This document shows positions 1-7,056 of a stretch of DNA of 14,918 nt, in pieces. Source of the stretch: Chitinophagaceae bacterium (GTDB lineage: Bacteria; Bacteroidota; Bacteroidia; Chitinophagales; Chitinophagaceae); contig JAJAZO010000041.1 in the NCBI GenBank assembly GCA_026785745.1, positions 1-14,918 on the forward strand, given 5' to 3'. Within the stretch, counting starts at the first letter, position 1, and each line of letters opens with the position of its first letter. Both the position numbers and the translations under genes were made by a program. The notes beneath the pieces are model-generated. The model was not told the origin of the DNA, made no database searches, and saw only the letters and a program-made list of their open reading frames with translations.

Positions 1-1268
1 GGCTTACCCCGGCAAAAAAATATTCTTTTACCGCTAACTTAGAGGGAAGCCGTAACCAAAGTATTGTTTCCGGCAACCTGTTTGGTATTGGTCTTAACGT
101 TGGTTTACAAAACCGGAATTTTGCTAGAGCCGCTAATGTTGCGAATACCAATATCCGGTATGGTATTGAAATAAGTAGTGATAGCAATTTTGTACAAACC
201 CAGCAATTTTCAATAAGTCATAATATCTATTTCCCGAAACTTGTTCCCCGGATGAAATGGATTCCTGAAAGGTTTAAAGAAAATGTGAGGACAAGTTTGT
301 CTTTTAATGCTGGTAACACAGAGCGAAAAGACCTGTTTAATCTTATTACACTCAATGGTTCATGGGGATATGAACTTCAGGCAAAGAATACATTGTTTTC
401 ATTGCGGTTACCAAATATCGAGTTTTCTTCTCTCACCCCCCTTAAAAACCTGGACACCCTTTTTAAGTATAATCCATCACTAAAAAATATTTTTACGGAT
501 GGACTTATCGTTTCCACTATTCTCGGTGTTACAATTAATAATAATAAGGACAACATACAAAAAGTTTTCAGGGCTAATGCAGAGTTATCAGGTTTTCCTG
601 CTTCACTTATCAGCAACAATAAATTTTTGGATGACAATCTTTATCGTTTCATCAAGGTAGATGCTGAAGTAATCAGAAAAATGAGTTTTGCAAAATCGGC
701 ATTGGTGCTGCGCCTTTTTACAGGTGTTGGTTATGAATTTAACGCTACTGCAAATCCTTTAAAGAGAAACAATCTTCCGTTCTTCAAACAATATTTTGCG
801 GGTGGCCCTAATAGCATGCGGGCCTGGGGTTTAAGAAAATTAGGACTGGGTTCCAGTCAAAGAGCATTTTCAGGTACAGGCAGCACACCGGAACGATATG
901 GTGATGTGCAACTGGAAGGCAACATCGAATATCGTTTTCCCCTTTTTAAACCCTTCGGTATAAATATAGATGGTGCCTTATTCACCGATATTGGCAATAT
1001 CTGGTTTTTGAAAGAAAAGGCCGACACAGCAGGCTCTAAAGAAGTTTTCAATTTGGGCAGATTAGGAGAAGACCTGGCCGTTGGAATAGGTATGGGCTTC
1101 CGGATTGACTTTAGCTTCTTTGTTGTTCGCCTCGATTACTCTTATAAAGCAAAAGACCCAAGTCCTAATCCCAATACTAATGCATCTAAACAAAACAAAT
1201 GGTTTAGTTATAGTCTTTTCAAAGGCGACCAGTTTCAGTTAGGTATCAGCTATCCTTTTATTTTATAG
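1..1268 (+). CDS. Omp85/BamA-TamA family outer membrane barrel protein, C-terminal part (TamL-like)
   Basis: The reading frame is open from the window edge (first full codon at base 3) to the TAG at 1266-1268, so the gene lacks its 5' end here and about 422 codons are visible. An internal ATG at 252 is not the true start, because the frame is open and barrel-like before it. Alternating hydrophobic/polar stretches suggest beta strands. The segment coded near 798-845 reads GGPNSMRAWGLRKLG, matching the conserved loop-6 region of Omp85 proteins (the RGF/RAW motif that enters the barrel). It is followed by GDVQLEGNIEYRFPLF and DIGNIWF, both typical of D15/BamA barrels. The last residues, QLGISYPFIL, resemble a final barrel strand. 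In this phylum such proteins are often TamL, the lipoprotein partner of TamB in outer membrane assembly. The N-terminal POTRA and lipobox parts are outside the window, so TamL versus another Omp85 member cannot be settled. Confidence 0.85.
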   Translation, partial: LTPAKKYSFTANLEGSRNQSIVSGNLFGIGLNVGLQNRNFARAANVANTNIRYGIEISSDSNFVQTQQFSISHNIYFPKLVPRMKWIPERFKENVRTSLSFNAGNTERKDLFNLITLNGSWGYELQAKNTLFSLRLPNIEFSSLTPLKNLDTLFKYNPSLKNIFTDGLIVSTILGVTINNNKDNIQKVFRANAELSGFPASLISNNKFLDDNLYRFIKVDAEVIRKMSFAKSALVLRLFTGVGYEFNATANPLKRNNLPFFKQYFAGGPNSMRAWGLRKLGLGSSQRAFSGTGSTPERYGDVQLEGNIEYRFPLFKPFGINIDGALFTDIGNIWFLKEKADTAGSKEVFNLGRLGEDLAVGIGMGFRIDFSFFVVRLDYSYKAKDPSPNPNTNASKQNKWFSYSLFKGDQFQLGISYPFIL

Positions 1269-1961
1269 TGAGGGCTTCATTTTTTCCTGGATGTCCTGGG
1301 TGGTTTGGGCATCCGTTACTAAATATTCTCCTATTCTTGTGCGGCAAAGGCTGCTGAGATAGGCTCCGCAACCCAGTGCTTCACCAAAATCTTTTGCAAG
1401 GCTGCGAATATAAGTGCCGGTGGTACAGACGACACGAAAATGGATAACAGGTAATCCGATAGCTATCGGATCTATTTTTACAATTTCAAACTCTTTAATC
1501 CTTACTTTTCTTGGTTCCAATTTTACTTCTTTACCTTGTCTTGCCAGTTCATACACTCTCTTGCCACCCACTTTAATGGCGGAATGTGCAGGTGGTACCT
1601 GTTGTATCTCGCCGGTAAATCGTAGGGTAGCTGATTTTATTTCTTCTTCTGTTATATGATCAAATGGTTTAAAATTCTCCGGATCACTTTCCAAATCATA
1701 CGTTGGCGTAGTGGCACCCAATGTAAACGTTCCGGTGTATTCTTTCTCCTGCGCCATATATTCATTTATCTTCTTGGTAAATTTACCCGTGCAGATAATC
1801 AGCAGCCCGGTTGCTAATGGATCTAATGTACCGGCATGCCCAATCTTTTTTATCTTGATTATGTAGCTGAGTTTTTGCACCACATCAAACGATGTCCACT
1901 CAAGAGGTTTATTGATAAGCAATACCTGGCCTTGTTCAAAGTCTTCTTTTGTATAATTCAT
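1263..1961 (-). CDS. truB: tRNA pseudouridine(55) synthase TruB
   Basis: TruB isomerises uridine 55 to pseudouridine in the T loop of tRNAs. The 232-residue product has the N-terminal signature INKPLEWTS (16-24) and the catalytic motif GHAGTLDPLATGLL, whose nucleophile would be Asp47. It also has VPPAHSAIKVGGKRVYELAR (122-141) and CTTGTYIRSLAKDFGE (179-194). It is shorter than the E. coli protein (about 314 residues) because the C-terminal PUA domain is missing, which is common in this phylum. The stop overlaps the end of the convergent barrel gene by 6 bp, and no terminator is visible between them. The ATG at 1961 is preceded by a TACATTTG that fits the -7 consensus of this phylum, but I see no -33 partner. 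Odd point: residues 164-169 (DPIAIG) are encoded by an 18-bp palindrome and look like an insertion between a beta strand and the conserved LP-V-FRVVC stretch. Confidence 0.95.
   Translation of the reverse strand: MNYTKEDFEQGQVLLINKPLEWTSFDVVQKLSYIIKIKKIGHAGTLDPLATGLLIICTGKFTKKINEYMAQEKEYTGTFTLGATTPTYDLESDPENFKPFDHITEEEIKSATLRFTGEIQQVPPAHSAIKVGGKRVYELARQGKEVKLEPRKVRIKEFEIVKIDPIAIGLPVIHFRVVCTTGTYIRSLAKDFGEALGCGAYLSSLCRTRIGEYLVTDAQTTQDIQEKMKPSL
1454..1471. repeat. 18-bp perfect palindrome inside truB
   Basis: ATCCGATAGCTATCGGAT equals its own reverse complement. It lies within the truB frame and encodes roughly D-P-I-A-I-G. Removing 18 bases here keeps the frame and joins I163 directly to L170-P171, which restores the usual TruB pattern (strand, then LP-x-V-x-FRV). 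From memory, the core CCGATAGCTATCGG is an abundant dispersed palindrome in Bacteroidota genomes; I could not check this. No second copy was seen in this window. Confidence 0.7.
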
Positions 1962-2035
1962 TGGCGCAAATGTAAAGCTTGTTGCCGGGTTCTGGGTACT
2001 GTCTTAGTTTGAATTGTGTAGTATATAAAATAAAC

Positions 2036-2106
2036 CACTGAGACACCGGGAACAATGAGATTCACGGAGTTTCTCTGTGCTGCTTTGTGGACTCCGTGTC
2101 TCTGTG
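2036..2106. repeat. Imperfect inverted repeat in the DUF58-truB spacer
   Basis: The 175-base spacer between the DUF58 stop and truB holds an imperfect palindrome. The left arm is CACTGAGACACCGGG (2036-2050) and the right arm ACTCCGTGTCTCTGTG (2091-2106). An inner pair, CACGGAG/CTCTGTG, lies near 2063-2079. The vocabulary (cacagagacacggag...ctctgtgtctctgtg) matches a class of spacer hairpin that I recall as common in this phylum. It is not followed by a T run on the minus strand, so it is not an obvious terminator. It may be a dispersed non-coding element separating truB from the upstream operon. Confidence 0.6.
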
Positions 2107-2136
2107 TTTCAAAAAATTTAAACCAGATAGTCTACC

Positions 2137-3462
2137 TTAGATTGACATTCTCGTTTTTAATTCCAGGTATTTGTTAATGGTGTTTACCGTCAGATTCTCC
2201 GGCGTTGTAAGTATAGAAGGGATGCCATTTTTATGCAATTCTTTTACCATCAGTCTTTTTTCATACGCAAATTTTTCTGCTATGGTTTTTATGTAAATAT
2301 CTTCCAGCGAATCAGCTTTCCTTTCCAGCAGCGATTTTAATTCGGTATTCTCAAAAAAAACAATCAACAGTAAATGATACTTGGCAATTTTCCGGAGGGC
2401 TGTCATTTCCCGTTGCAGGCTTTCTAACGATTCAAAATTGGTGAACAGCACCAGCAGACTTCGGTTAGTGACCTTGTTGCGGATAACAGAAAATAATTTT
2501 TCAAAATCAGATTCTAAGAAATCTGTTTTTTGCCGGTACAAACTTTCCAATATCAGGTTCATCTGTGTGGGCTTCTTATCTGCCTGCAAATAAGTATCAA
2601 GATTTTTTTCAAAAGTGATGATGCCGGCTTTATCCTGTCTTGTCAGTGCCACATTGGATAACACTAATGATGCATTGATAGCATAGTCAAGCAATGTCAT
2701 TCCATTAAAAGGCATTTTCATTACCCGTCCTTTATTAATAAGGCAATAAATCTGCTGGCTTCTTTCATCGGTGTAATTATTCACCATCAATCCTTCTTTT
2801 CTTGCCGTGGCTTTCCAGTTGATGGTACGGAAATCATCACCCCGTACATATTCTTTGATTTGCTCAAACTCCATGCTATGCCCGATCTTCCGGATTTTTT
2901 TTACTCCGGCTTCCTGTAACCGGTTACTTACTGCCAGCAACTGGTAGCGCCGCATTTGCATATAAGACGGATACACTTTTACAACCTGTCTCACCGAAAA
3001 AATATATCTCCGCTTTACCAATTGCAATGGCCCAAGTGCAAATACATTTATATCATTAAATACATACTCTCCTCTTGAGGCCGGCTTTAAGGAATACTCC
3101 AACTGGTACGGCTCCTCTCTTGCAACAGTTGCTTTTCTTATCCATTTTTTTTCCTGGAATTGTATTGGTAATTCATCAATAATACTTGTACGGACAGGAA
3201 AGGCATAATGATTAGTAAGGCTGATGATAACTTTATTTGGGTCTCCGATACTAAATCGTTCAGAAACTATTCTCTCGGCTTCAATACCTTTCTTTTTACT
3301 ATAGACAAAAATAGCATCTAACACAATGGCGATAGCAAGGAGTAATAAAATCAACCCGCCCATACGAAATAAGGATGGTTGAAAATAACTAATAACAAAA
3401 ACCACCGCCGCAGATCCGGCGATGTAATAAACAACGTTATTTAGATAGAAACTTTTAATCAC
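2137..3462 (-). CDS. DUF58 domain membrane protein
   Basis: The 441-residue protein has two N-terminal membrane segments (about 10-27 and 34-54), a beta-rich middle region (about 60-165), and the DUF58 signature at 199-230, including VRGDDFRTINWKATARKEGL. A von Willebrand A-like alpha/beta fold is expected over the C-terminal half. DUF58 proteins are usual genetic partners of MoxR ATPases and are thought to act with them at the membrane; the biochemical role is not established. The start is a GTG (3462-3460) overlapping the TGA of the upstream four-helix-bundle gene (GTGA). No ribosome binding site is evident, and the first 20 residues read well as an amphipathic start plus membrane helix. 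In other genomes DUF58 normally follows moxR directly; here they are separated by the four-helix-bundle unit, so expression may depend on read-through or translational coupling. Confidence 0.9.
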   Translation of the reverse strand: MIKSFYLNNVVYYIAGSAAVVFVISYFQPSLFRMGGLILLLLAIAIVLDAIFVYSKKKGIEAERIVSERFSIGDPNKVIISLTNHYAFPVRTSIIDELPIQFQEKKWIRKATVAREEPYQLEYSLKPASRGEYVFNDINVFALGPLQLVKRRYIFSVRQVVKVYPSYMQMRRYQLLAVSNRLQEAGVKKIRKIGHSMEFEQIKEYVRGDDFRTINWKATARKEGLMVNNYTDERSQQIYCLINKGRVMKMPFNGMTLLDYAINASLVLSNVALTRQDKAGIITFEKNLDTYLQADKKPTQMNLILESLYRQKTDFLESDFEKLFSVIRNKVTNRSLLVLFTNFESLESLQREMTALRKIAKYHLLLIVFFENTELKSLLERKADSLEDIYIKTIAEKFAYEKRLMVKELHKNGIPSILTTPENLTVNTINKYLELKTRMSI

Positions 3463-3851
3463 AAGTTCATAGTTGATGGTTGATAGTTCATAGCAGCAAG
3501 CTGCATTGAACTTCGAAGTTTCGTAATCATTTTACAAAGGATCTCATACCCGTCATAATGTTTTTGATATATCTCATTAGCAACATACTTTCTTTTGTGA
3601 GCTAAATAAAGGCATGCAACGACTTCGACTGCCGACCTCAAAACAATTCCCAAAAATCGTTTGAATTCAGGAGTTGATTGCCCGGTACTACCTTCTGCAA
3701 TATTTAATACTACAGAATCTGCTGCCCTCTTATTCTGAGATGCTAAGCTAAATCTCTCTTCAATTGGGAATGTCTTAGCCAGCAAATCTATCTCATTAGA
3801 TAAATCCGCTGCAATATGCCATACTTTCAATTCTTCAAATCTGAATGCCAT
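3459..3851 (-). CDS. Four-helix-bundle protein (TIGR02436 / S23 family)
   Basis: The 130-residue protein begins MAFRFEELKVWHIAADLSNE and contains LNIAEGSTGQSTPEFKRFL (49-67). These match the four-helix-bundle family first described from 23S rRNA intervening sequences and structurally related to the Avd accessory protein of diversity-generating retroelements. Four amphipathic helices can be placed at about 5-27, 35-55, 60-85 and 93-118. The biochemical role of stand-alone members is unknown. The C-terminal tail AAMNYQPSTMNL is encoded by the flanking inverted repeat, so the repeat has supplied the end of the gene. There is no reverse transcriptase or template repeat nearby, so a retroelement function is not supported. 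It lies between moxR and DUF58, overlaps the DUF58 start by 4 bp, and has an imperfect inverted repeat on each side. Confidence 0.88.
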   Translation of the reverse strand: MAFRFEELKVWHIAADLSNEIDLLAKTFPIEERFSLASQNKRAADSVVLNIAEGSTGQSTPEFKRFLGIVLRSAVEVVACLYLAHKRKYVANEIYQKHYDGYEILCKMITKLRSSMQLAAMNYQPSTMNL

Positions 3852-3891
3852 AACAAATCTTTAATGACTCCAACTATGAACCATCAACCAT
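3476..3891. mobile_element. Candidate inserted unit: four-helix-bundle gene between inverted repeats
   Basis: ATGGTTGATAGTTCATAG at 3476-3493 is matched in inverted orientation by CTATGAACCATCAACCAT at 3874-3891, 17 of 18 positions. The pair brackets the four-helix-bundle gene and splits moxR from DUF58, genes usually adjacent. The repeats are of a low-complexity type (gttgatggttcatagtt) that recurs in spacers of this phylum, so they may be independent spacer repeats rather than transposon ends. No transposase is encoded and no clear target duplication was found. Calling it an inserted unit is an inference. Confidence 0.4.
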
Positions 3892-3900
3892 TAACGAACT

Positions 3901-4878
3901 CTACCTCGGCACATCCATCCCCTGGATAATTTGCTTAATCACATCATCTTCGGTTATTCCTTCCATTTCCTTGTCCGGTGAAAGGATGATACGATGACGA
4001 AGCACCGACGGCACTACGGCTAAAATATCTTCCGGTGTTACAAAATCTCTTCCTTGCATGGCGGCCATTGCTTTCGATGCATTCATAATGGCAAGCGATG
4101 CCCTGGGTGATGCACCGAGATAAATAGATTTATGATTTCTTGTCTGGTGAATAAGTTTGGCTATAAACTGCAACAACTTCTCTTCTATTAACTGCGTTTT
4201 TATTTGCTGACGTAAGGAAGCCACCTGTTGCGCATCCAGCGCCGGATTTATCAAATCCAATGCCCTGGTATTTCCCATACTATTAAACTGTGTAAGGATA
4301 CCCAGTTCTTCCACCTCTGTTGGATAAGGAACAATAATTTTAAAAAGAAAACGGTCCAGCTGTGCTTCGGGTAAGCGATAAGTTCCTTCCTGCTCCACCG
4401 GGTTTTGGGTAGCTAATACCATAAAGGGCTGTGCCATTGGATAAGTTTTGCCATCTATGGTGGCTTGTCTTTCTTCCATGATTTCCAGCAAGGCAGATTG
4501 TGTTTTTGCCGGAGCCCTGTTGATCTCATCGACCAGCACAATGTTGCTGAATACCGGGCCTTTTTTAAATTCAAAACTTGCTTCTCTTGGATTGAACACC
4601 GGTGTACCGAGTACATCAGATGGCATCAGGTCAGGAGTAAATTGAATGCGGGAGAAACCGGCATTCACACTTTTGGCTACCAGCTTTGCTGTTAATGTTT
4701 TTGCCACACCCGGTACTCCTTCAATCAACACATGACCATCCGCCAGCAATGCTGCAATGATGAGTTTCACCATTTCATCCTGGCCTACAATAATTTTTTT
4801 TATTTCATTGCGAATGGATAATACTGCATTGTTTAATGCGGTAAGATCGGTACGTTGCTGAAAAATTTGTTCTTCCAT
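3901..4878 (-). CDS. MoxR family AAA+ ATPase
   Basis: The 325-residue protein shows the full MoxR set: Walker A GVPGVAKT (54-61), Walker B VLVDEIN (114-120, with Asp117-Glu118), and EIMEERQATIDG (132-143). It also has sensor 1 ATQNP (156-160) and LPEAQLDRFLF (169-179), followed by the C-terminal lid domain. MoxR proteins are ATP-driven chaperones or assembly factors that usually work with VWA/DUF58-type partners. The start is ATG at 4878; the length is normal for the family and nothing is missing. It lies downstream of DUF4350 with a 65-base gap carrying a small hairpin, and upstream of the four-helix-bundle insertion. This should be the energy-using component of the cluster. Confidence 0.95.
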   Translation of the reverse strand: MEEQIFQQRTDLTALNNAVLSIRNEIKKIIVGQDEMVKLIIAALLADGHVLIEGVPGVAKTLTAKLVAKSVNAGFSRIQFTPDLMPSDVLGTPVFNPREASFEFKKGPVFSNIVLVDEINRAPAKTQSALLEIMEERQATIDGKTYPMAQPFMVLATQNPVEQEGTYRLPEAQLDRFLFKIIVPYPTEVEELGILTQFNSMGNTRALDLINPALDAQQVASLRQQIKTQLIEEKLLQFIAKLIHQTRNHKSIYLGASPRASLAIMNASKAMAAMQGRDFVTPEDILAVVPSVLRHRIILSPDKEMEGITEDDVIKQIIQGMDVPR

Positions 4879-4909
4879 AATATATTTTTATAAAATTTTG
4901 TGCTTTCAC

Positions 4910-4929
4910 CTTCTCCATTCTTGGAAAAG
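4910..4929. repeat. Short imperfect hairpin between DUF4350 and moxR
   Basis: CTTCTCCA (4910-4917) and TGGAAAAG (4922-4929) form a 7-of-8 inverted repeat with a 4-base loop, followed by a G-rich tract up to the DUF4350 stop at 4944. The wording resembles the degenerate ctctcc...ggagag-ggttgggg spacer repeat that I recall from this phylum. It is one of only two sizeable gaps in an otherwise tightly packed operon, and could be an mRNA processing or stability element. No function is shown. Confidence 0.35.
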
Positions 4930-4943
4930 GGTTGGGGATAGGG

Positions 4944-6176
4944 TTATGCTTTTTTATAGAATGATTCCAATTGTTTATGAAAATCTGTTAACTGCTTATC
5001 ACTGATGGCCGGTGCATCTTCCACATATTTAATAAAAGAAACAATACCCCGGACTTCATGCTCCTCTGCCCCTGATTTATACTGTAGCTTTTTTACAAAC
5101 TCTTCATCCAGTGTACCGGTCAACAGTTTATACTTATTTCGAACATGCTCCAGGAAATAGGCCGACATCTTGCTGCTAAGATTTTTGTGGTCACCTTTGT
5201 CAAAATATAAACGGCCAATTGTTTTTACAAAGTCCATTGAATCGTTTCTCGGTTTCTTTACCACCGGAATGTAGCGTTGCTTTCTTCTCATCTCCAGCAA
5301 CACATAAAGCAGCAATGTAAAAATAGCTGTTAGTAAAGCAGCCTTTAATGCCGGATACCTTGACAATACATTGAACCAGCCATTTTTCTTTTCCTTCTCC
5401 TCATTAAACATTTTTTTGTTGAGGTAATACTCATCCCAAACTACTTTCCTGGTGTCCGGGCCAATTACAGATAATGCCTTTTCATAATACCTGATATTTT
5501 CATTTTTCAATAAAAAATAATTAGTGAATGCAAGCGGTGCCAGGTGGATGTAAAGGTTTCCTTTACCTGATTGCAGGCGGATAAAGTTTGGCCGGCCCCG
5601 GTCGTCCTCACCCAGCACCCCGGTGGTCTTCTCATCAATTTTTGAAAAGAAAGCATCCAGCTTCTTTCCGGGATAGGAATACGTTGTATGTTTTTCAAAT
5701 GGAGGGGTGTTTAAATAAACACTCAGGCTGTCTTCATCTCTTATTTCTTCATCGGTATAAGCTGAACTAAAGCTGCTGGTAACACTGCAATTCATAATTT
5801 CTGCTGCCCTGAATGAAATTGTTCTTGCACTTACAAACACATCATTTCCTTCTTCAATAAAAGTGATTATCTTTTTCATTTCATCCTCATCTGCATTAAA
5901 CTTACCGGCGATGATGAGTAGTGCCTGCCCTGTTTCATTATCAGAAAGAGAATTCCATAAACCCGGTTCTGCCATATTCGTATAAACAGCAGCCTTTGGA
6001 AAAATATGTTGTAATGAATTATATGCTACATAAGTGCCGTAAGGTATTTTATCTTTTTTGCGAAGTGTTACCCGTTCGTCAAGCTGCTTCTCCCTGTTAT
6101 TATTACCGGTAAAAAGCAATGCTGCAATTGCTGCTGTGAGCAAGAATGCAAGAATGTATGGTGTATATTTTTTCAA
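4944..6176 (-). CDS. DUF4350 domain membrane protein
   Basis: The 410-residue protein has an N-terminal membrane segment or signal anchor (about 5-23), a large domain of about 250 residues, a second membrane helix at about 276-294 with a basic stop-transfer end (MRRKQRY), and a cytoplasmic helical tail (about 305-410). In the large domain, KIPYGTYVAYNSLQHIFP (43-60), ALLIIAGKF and VVWDEYYLNKKMF (245-257) fit DUF4350, which resembles glutamine-amidotransferase-like folds but lacks a proven enzymatic role. DUF4350 genes regularly sit beside moxR, DUF58 and DUF4129 genes. The next gene upstream (DUF4129) ends 4 bases before this start, so the two are surely co-transcribed. Function is inferred from context only: a membrane component of the MoxR system. 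Confidence 0.85.
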   Translation of the reverse strand: MKKYTPYILAFLLTAAIAALLFTGNNNREKQLDERVTLRKKDKIPYGTYVAYNSLQHIFPKAAVYTNMAEPGLWNSLSDNETGQALLIIAGKFNADEDEMKKIITFIEEGNDVFVSARTISFRAAEIMNCSVTSSFSSAYTDEEIRDEDSLSVYLNTPPFEKHTTYSYPGKKLDAFFSKIDEKTTGVLGEDDRGRPNFIRLQSGKGNLYIHLAPLAFTNYFLLKNENIRYYEKALSVIGPDTRKVVWDEYYLNKKMFNEEKEKKNGWFNVLSRYPALKAALLTAIFTLLLYVLLEMRRKQRYIPVVKKPRNDSMDFVKTIGRLYFDKGDHKNLSSKMSAYFLEHVRNKYKLLTGTLDEEFVKKLQYKSGAEEHEVRGIVSFIKYVEDAPAISDKQLTDFHKQLESFYKKA

Positions 6177-6180
6177 CTTT

Positions 6181-7050
6181 CTATCTCAATTCTTTATCAA
6201 ACTGGTCAAAATCGCTTCGGATCAATTTAAAGGCATCTTCGCTAACATTAAACTGCCCGTACCAACTGTACTCATAGTTACGGGTAACTCTGAAGAAGCT
6301 GTTATAATAATTGGTTGGATGCAACTCCATTAAATAGTCAAGATTGGTTTTATCCTGTTTGTAACGGATAATGTTTTTCTCCGACATATTCTTCAGCAAC
6401 CGCAAAAACATAAGCCGGATAGCAAGCCGGTAATTGCCCTGGGCTGCCGCTTTATCAATTTCCTTCTGGTAATTAATAGCAAAGATGTCTCCCGTTATTT
6501 CTTCCTCCCCTGCATTGGCTGCTTTCACATTTTTCTTTCTGAATAGTCCCACATTGCTGCCACCAAGATAAATTGCCAATCCTGTTGCAAACACAGCCAG
6601 GATTACAATCCATAGTAAAGTTTGAAACCATGACCGCTGACCAAGCGGAACATAAGAATTGTCTCTTTCGTTTACAGCCTGTTCGTTTTTTCCTTTTTGT
6701 CCTTTCCTGCCCTGCTCTTTTTCATACGCAATCTGCTCTTTGGATTTCTTTTTCTTTATATTGGCATTGGCGTACCAAAAATCTTCATCCTCTTTCATTT
6801 TCTTTACCGCATCACCCGGAAGACTGCGTTGCTTCACCGACAAAGTATCCCACCTGTTACTAAAAGGATTTTTTTCAGAACTGCTTACACCCACTTCCGT
6901 TTCTTCATCAGGTTGAGCCATAATTGCTGTTGTGTCGGCGACAATTTTTTCTTCGTCCTGTGCATTTGACAAGAAAGAAAAAAACAGCAATCCGGAAACC
7001 AGTATTGTTTTGCGGCTAAGGGATCCGAACATATTTTTTTTAACTGTCAT
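6181..7050 (-). CDS. DUF4129 domain protein with signal peptide
   Basis: The ATG at 7050 is chosen; a GTG two codons earlier (7056) and an ATG at 7032 are alternatives, the latter placing the signal sequence right at the N-terminus. A signal peptide (SRKTILVSGLLFFSFLSNAQ) precedes a charged, low-complexity periplasmic stretch rich in Lys/Glu. A single membrane helix follows (about residues 142-163), then a cytoplasmic DUF4129 domain. The domain is recognised by the patterns AAAQGNYRLAIRLMFLRLL, DKTNLDYL, and YEYSWYGQFNVSEDAF near the C-terminus. It lies 6 bases after the SpoIIM stop and 4 bases before DUF4350. DUF4129 domains accompany MoxR/DUF58 systems widely; their molecular role is unknown. 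Confidence 0.85.
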   Translation of the reverse strand: MTVKKNMFGSLSRKTILVSGLLFFSFLSNAQDEEKIVADTTAIMAQPDEETEVGVSSSEKNPFSNRWDTLSVKQRSLPGDAVKKMKEDEDFWYANANIKKKKSKEQIAYEKEQGRKGQKGKNEQAVNERDNSYVPLGQRSWFQTLLWIVILAVFATGLAIYLGGSNVGLFRKKNVKAANAGEEEITGDIFAINYQKEIDKAAAQGNYRLAIRLMFLRLLKNMSEKNIIRYKQDKTNLDYLMELHPTNYYNSFFRVTRNYEYSWYGQFNVSEDAFKLIRSDFDQFDKELR

Positions 7051-7056
7051 CAGCAC

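Noticed and set aside
3459..3851. Diversity-generating retroelement suggested by the Avd-like four-helix-bundle protein
   Set aside because: No reverse transcriptase, template/variable repeat pair or variable target gene is present in the window. The protein fits the stand-alone family better.
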